The notes under the pieces were generated by a model that saw nothing but the letters and a program-made list of their open reading frames with translations, did no database searches and was not told the DNA's origin. The position numbers were made by a program, and so were the translations under genes. This document shows, in pieces, positions 7,165 to 9,403 of a stretch of 9,403 nt of DNA. The first letter of the stretch is position 1. Every line of letters begins with the position of its first letter. The stretch is from Oceanospirillaceae bacterium UBA1126 (GTDB lineage: Bacteria; Pseudomonadota; Gammaproteobacteria; Pseudomonadales; Balneatricaceae), in contig DCAT01000052.1 of the NCBI GenBank assembly GCA_002312935.1, positions 1-9,403 on the forward strand, in the 5' to 3' direction.

Positions 7165-7208
7165 GTAAGGCCTTATTATAGGCTTTAACCGAGCAAAGGT
7201 AAGGCCTT
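7165..7208. repeat. Direct repeat GTAAGGCCTT bracketing a promoter
   Basis: GTAAGGCCTT occurs at 7165-7174 and 7199-7208, 34 bp apart start to start. The core AAGGCCTT is a palindrome, and the first copy extends to the 10-bp palindrome TAAGGCCTTA (7166-7175). One copy lies at the start point and -10 edge, the other over the -35 of the minus-strand promoter. This is the usual position of repressor sites, but the cognate protein is unknown. Confidence 0.5.
7175..7202 (-). promoter_or_regulatory. sigma70 promoter for the flavin reductase-MarR gene
   Basis: On the minus strand a perfect TATAAT (plus 7175-7180) is preceded by a weak -35, TTACCT (plus 7197-7202), with a 16-nt spacer. Transcription would begin near 7168, leaving a leader of about 30 nt before the ATG at 7137. 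A T-rich tract lies further upstream (7209-7240). Confidence 0.6.
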
Positions 7209-7240
7209 TTAATAGAAAAAAACAGATAAAAAATAGAAAT

Positions 7241-7261
7241 GTATTAACTTATAATTAATAC
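7241..7261. repeat. AT-rich inverted repeat GTATTAA-N7-TTAATAC
   Basis: The 7-bp arms GTATTAA (7241-7247) and TTAATAC (7255-7261) are perfectly complementary around CTTATAA. It lies mid-way between the two divergent promoters. The size suits a dimeric regulator, but AT-rich dyads of this length also arise by chance. Confidence 0.3.
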
Positions 7262-7319
7262 GCTAACAAAATTTATCGCCTTGAGCAATTAACCTTCACA
7301 AGCCCTTATGAATTAAAAG

Positions 7320-7339
7320 AATAAGGTTATAACCTTATT
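7320..7339. promoter_or_regulatory. Perfect 20-bp palindrome at the -35 of the MBL-SulP operon
   Basis: AATAAGGTTATAACCTTATT is a perfect palindrome whose last base is the first base of the -35 hexamer. A related half-site, TAACCTT, occurs 40 bp upstream (7290-7296). The position fits a dimeric repressor or activator controlling the downstream operon. Operons for persulfide dioxygenases are often controlled by sulfide-responsive ArsR-family repressors (BigR/SqrR), but no such gene is in the window and the sequence does not prove which family binds. Confidence 0.6.
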
Positions 7340-7367
7340 TGATTATTCAAGTAAATAGCCGTAAAAT
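7339..7367 (+). promoter_or_regulatory. sigma70 promoter for the MBL-SulP operon
   Basis: TTGATT (7339-7344) and TAAAAT (7362-7367) are separated by 17 nt, a good sigma70 match. Transcription would start near 7374, with a leader of about 30 nt and a GGAG Shine-Dalgarno site (7396-7399) 5 nt before the ATG at 7405. Confidence 0.65.
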
Positions 7368-7404
7368 ACCCCTAAGTTAACCAAATAGCGCACTTGGAGA
7401 CACC

Positions 7405-8277
7405 ATGACTCAGGCTAAACCGATGATTACTGCCTTTTTTGATGAAGCCACATTCACCGTAACCTATGTCATCGCAGACCCAGATACGAAAAAATGCGCA
7501 GTGATTGACACTGTATTAGACTACGATGCCAACCTGGGCCGCACACGCACAGACTCGGCAGACCGAGTGATTGCAAGTATTAAGCACCAAGGCCTTACCA
7601 TAGCCTGGTTAATAGAAACCCATGTGCACGCAGATCACTTGTCTGCTGCACCCTATATTCAAAAGCAACTCGGTGGAACAATAGCAATTAGCGATCAAAT
7701 CACACATATTCAAGATATGTTTGGTGACTTATTTGGCGTAGAAGATAGTTTTGCGCGCAACGGTAGCCAGTTTGACCACTTATTGACGCCTAATGAAGAA
7801 TTAAAGATTGGTAATTTGTCCATGACTGCTCTACATACGCCAGGCCACACGCCCGCTTGTATGAGTTTTGTAATAGGCGATGCCTGCTTTGTAGGTGATA
7901 CCTTGTTCATGCCAGATTATGGAACAGCACGATGTGACTTCCCAGGCGGCAATGCCTCCACCTTGTACGAATCTATGGAACAGATCTTAAGTTTGCCAGA
8001 TGAAACCCGGTTATTTATGTGTCATGACTATGCCCCAGGTGGCCGTGAATACCGTTGGCAAACGACCGTAGCTGAATCAAAAGCCAGTAACATTCATTTG
8101 GTGGGTAAAACTAAGGCGGAATTTATCAACATGCGTACAGCGCGAGATGCACAGCTAAGCGCACCACACTTACTGTTACCCTCAGTGCAAGTTAATATGC
8201 GTGCAGGCCGTATGCCACCTACTGAAAATAATGGCATTGCCTATATTAAAATTCCTGTTAACCAACTTGGCACCTAA
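7405..8277 (+). CDS. Metallo-beta-lactamase-fold protein, persulfide dioxygenase (Blh/ETHE1-like)
   Basis: This 290-residue cytoplasmic protein belongs to the glyoxalase II/ETHE1 branch of the metallo-beta-lactamase fold. Its probable reaction is oxidation of glutathione persulfide to sulfite using a single iron. The metal motif THVHADH (residues 72-78) supplies His73, His75, Asp77 and His78; further ligands are His148 in HTPGHTP, Asp165 in GDTLF and His207 in CHDY. In ETHE1-type enzymes iron is held by two histidines and one aspartate from this set. GTARCDFPGG (173-182) corresponds to the ETHE1 region with the conserved Arg-x-Asp, and GGREYRWQTTV plus the C-terminal NMRTARD and PSVQVNMRAGRMP match bacterial Blh/PDO proteins rather than classical glyoxalase II. 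There is no rhodanese fusion. Tandem stops TAATAA end the gene and a SulP gene begins 5 nt later, which supports a sulfur role. A thiol-ester hydrolase remains possible. Confidence 0.88.
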   Translation: MTQAKPMITAFFDEATFTVTYVIADPDTKKCAVIDTVLDYDANLGRTRTDSADRVIASIKHQGLTIAWLIETHVHADHLSAAPYIQKQLGGTIAISDQITHIQDMFGDLFGVEDSFARNGSQFDHLLTPNEELKIGNLSMTALHTPGHTPACMSFVIGDACFVGDTLFMPDYGTARCDFPGGNASTLYESMEQILSLPDETRLFMCHDYAPGGREYRWQTTVAESKASNIHLVGKTKAEFINMRTARDAQLSAPHLLLPSVQVNMRAGRMPPTENNGIAYIKIPVNQLGT

Positions 8278-8282
8278 TAAAC

Positions 8283-9403
8283 GTGACAATAACACTATGG
8301 AATCCGCTGAAAAAACTGCCCGCATTGGTATGGCTTAAAACCTACAATAAGAGTACTTTGCATGCCGACGCAATGGCCGCAGTCATAGTCACTATAATGC
8401 TCATTCCCCAGAGTTTGGCTTACGCAATGTTAGCTGGATTACCTCCAGCTACTGGTCTGTATGCAAGCATACTGCCACTTTTAGCCTATGCACTGTTTGG
8501 TTCAAGTCGCACATTAGCTGTTGGCCCAGTCGCGATTATTTCTCTTCTATCGGCCAATGCAGTGGGTTTAGCACATATCACTAGCGGTTTGGACGTATTA
8601 ACCTTGTCCATGGCCTTAGCCCTTTTGTCGGGCATACTAATGTTAATTATGGGCTTATTTAAGTTAGGGTTTATTGCTAATTTGTTAGGCCGCCCTGTGG
8701 TAACAGGTTTTATTACTGCCACTGGAATTCTTATTGCTCTGGGCCAATTAAAACATATCTTGGGCATTCCTTTAGGTGGCCATAACTTGCCTGAATTAAT
8801 CCAAGGGCTGCTGCTATATGGTAGCGACACACACCTGCTTACAATTGCTGTAGGCTTGATAAGCATTCTATTTTTATGGTGGGCTCGTGCTTCCCTAACC
8901 CACTTTCTATGTCGTTTTATGAGTAAAAATTCAGCATCCGCTGTGAGCAAAATGGCGCCTGTAAGCGCAATAATTATATCTATAATATTGGTCTCGAATC
9001 TGGATTTAAATCAACAAGGCTTGAAAGTTGTAGGCAATATTCCATCAGGCCTGCCAACATTGGCGTGGCCTGAATTAAGCGGGTTGTTAGTGTCTACTTT
9101 GATGCCTTCAGCCATTATGATTAGCTTAATTGGTTATGTTGAGTCAATTTCTGTGGCTCAAACCTTGGCTAATAAACGCCGCCAGCAAATTGATCCAAAC
9201 CATGAGCTATTAGGCTTAGGGGCTGCAAACGTCGCCTCTGCAGCCTCTGGCGGCTTTGCCGTAACAGGGGGGTTTTCACGCTCTGTAGTTAACTATGATG
9301 CCGGCGCACACACTCCCATGGCAGGTGTGTTTACTGCTGTTGGTATTGCTTTAGCTAGCCTTTACCTTACCCCTTACTTAGCGCTACTGCCTAAGTCGGT
9401 GCT
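8283..9403 (+). CDS. SulP family anion transporter (3' truncated by window edge)
   Basis: The first 373 codons of a SulP (SLC26-type) inner-membrane transporter are present, and the frame is open to the right edge. Marks are LIPQSLAYAMLAGLPP (40-55), GLYASILPLLAYALFG (58-73), the SRTLAVGPVA segment that follows, GYVESISVA (284-292) with the conserved glutamate Glu287, and IDPNHELLGLGAANVAS then VTGGFSRSVVN (303-337). About eight to nine hydrophobic helices are visible; the C-terminal STAS domain, if present, lies beyond the window. No ATG start fits: the ATG at 8297 is in another frame and closes after 13 codons. I choose the GTG at 8283, 5 nt after the upstream stop, which gives a short N-terminus before the first helix; no Shine-Dalgarno site is seen, so translational coupling is likely. 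The substrate could be sulfate, sulfite or thiosulfate given the neighbour; bicarbonate cannot be excluded. Confidence 0.92.
   Translation, partial: MTITLWNPLKKLPALVWLKTYNKSTLHADAMAAVIVTIMLIPQSLAYAMLAGLPPATGLYASILPLLAYALFGSSRTLAVGPVAIISLLSANAVGLAHITSGLDVLTLSMALALLSGILMLIMGLFKLGFIANLLGRPVVTGFITATGILIALGQLKHILGIPLGGHNLPELIQGLLLYGSDTHLLTIAVGLISILFLWWARASLTHFLCRFMSKNSASAVSKMAPVSAIIISIILVSNLDLNQQGLKVVGNIPSGLPTLAWPELSGLLVSTLMPSAIMISLIGYVESISVAQTLANKRRQQIDPNHELLGLGAANVASAASGGFAVTGGFSRSVVNYDAGAHTPMAGVFTAVGIALASLYLTPYLALLPKSV

Noticed and set aside
8297..8338. ATG-started 13-codon frame after the MBL gene
   Set aside because: It is out of frame with SulP and ends almost at once. The GTG at 8283 opens the correct frame.
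8486..8950. 154-codon minus-strand open frame at the right end
   Set aside because: It lies wholly inside the SulP gene, whose plus-strand frame is continuous and conserved over 373 codons; the antisense product resembles no family.

Overview
The window looks like an ordinary chromosomal stretch from a Gammaproteobacterium, probably marine and heterotrophic. The reasons are a FadH of the classical E. coli architecture and length, an Amt transporter with a gamma-type C-terminal tail, mid-range GC (mid-forties per cent by eye) and uniform codon use. No mobile elements, RNA genes, CRISPR arrays or phage genes are visible. The species is not determined.

Layout. (1) 2-688 (+) is the 3' part of an ammonium transporter gene, closed by a strong hairpin at 710-748. 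(2) 844-1758 (-) encodes a DapA/N-acetylneuraminate-lyase superfamily aldolase or dehydratase. (3) 1759-2065 is a divergent intergenic region with four copies of a near-palindromic octamer (TRACGYTA). (4) 2066-3211 (+) encodes a FemAB/GNAT-like protein of the COG3146 family. (5) 3299-6197 (+) holds fadH (2,4-dienoyl-CoA reductase) and, 10 nt later, a crotonase with all three acidic residues of delta3,5-delta2,4-dienoyl-CoA isomerase. (6) 6205-7137 (-), convergent with only 7 bp between stops, encodes a two-domain protein: an HpaC-like flavin reductase fused to a MarR-like winged-helix domain. (7) 7138-7404 is a divergent promoter region with a good promoter on each strand and three separate symmetric or repeated elements. 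(8) 7405-9403 (+) is a likely operon of a persulfide-dioxygenase-like metallo-beta-lactamase-fold protein followed 5 nt later by a SulP anion transporter that runs off the window.

How the genes fit together. fadH and the isomerase form a coherent unit. The isomerase would turn 3,5-dienoyl-CoA, a dead-end by-product of oxidising fatty acids with odd-position double bonds such as oleate, into 2,4-dienoyl-CoA, which FadH reduces. A PsrA-like inverted repeat lies just before fadH. The persulfide dioxygenase and SulP pair suggests oxidation of sulfane sulfur to sulfite coupled to movement of a sulfur oxyanion. The flavin reductase-MarR fusion resembles the reductase component of the two-component 4-hydroxyphenylacetate hydroxylase of Acinetobacter, but no oxygenase partner is present here. 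I see no clearly unprecedented system. The most interesting items are the dedicated isomerase beside fadH, the reductase-MarR fusion and the regulatory repeats in the two divergent intergenic regions.
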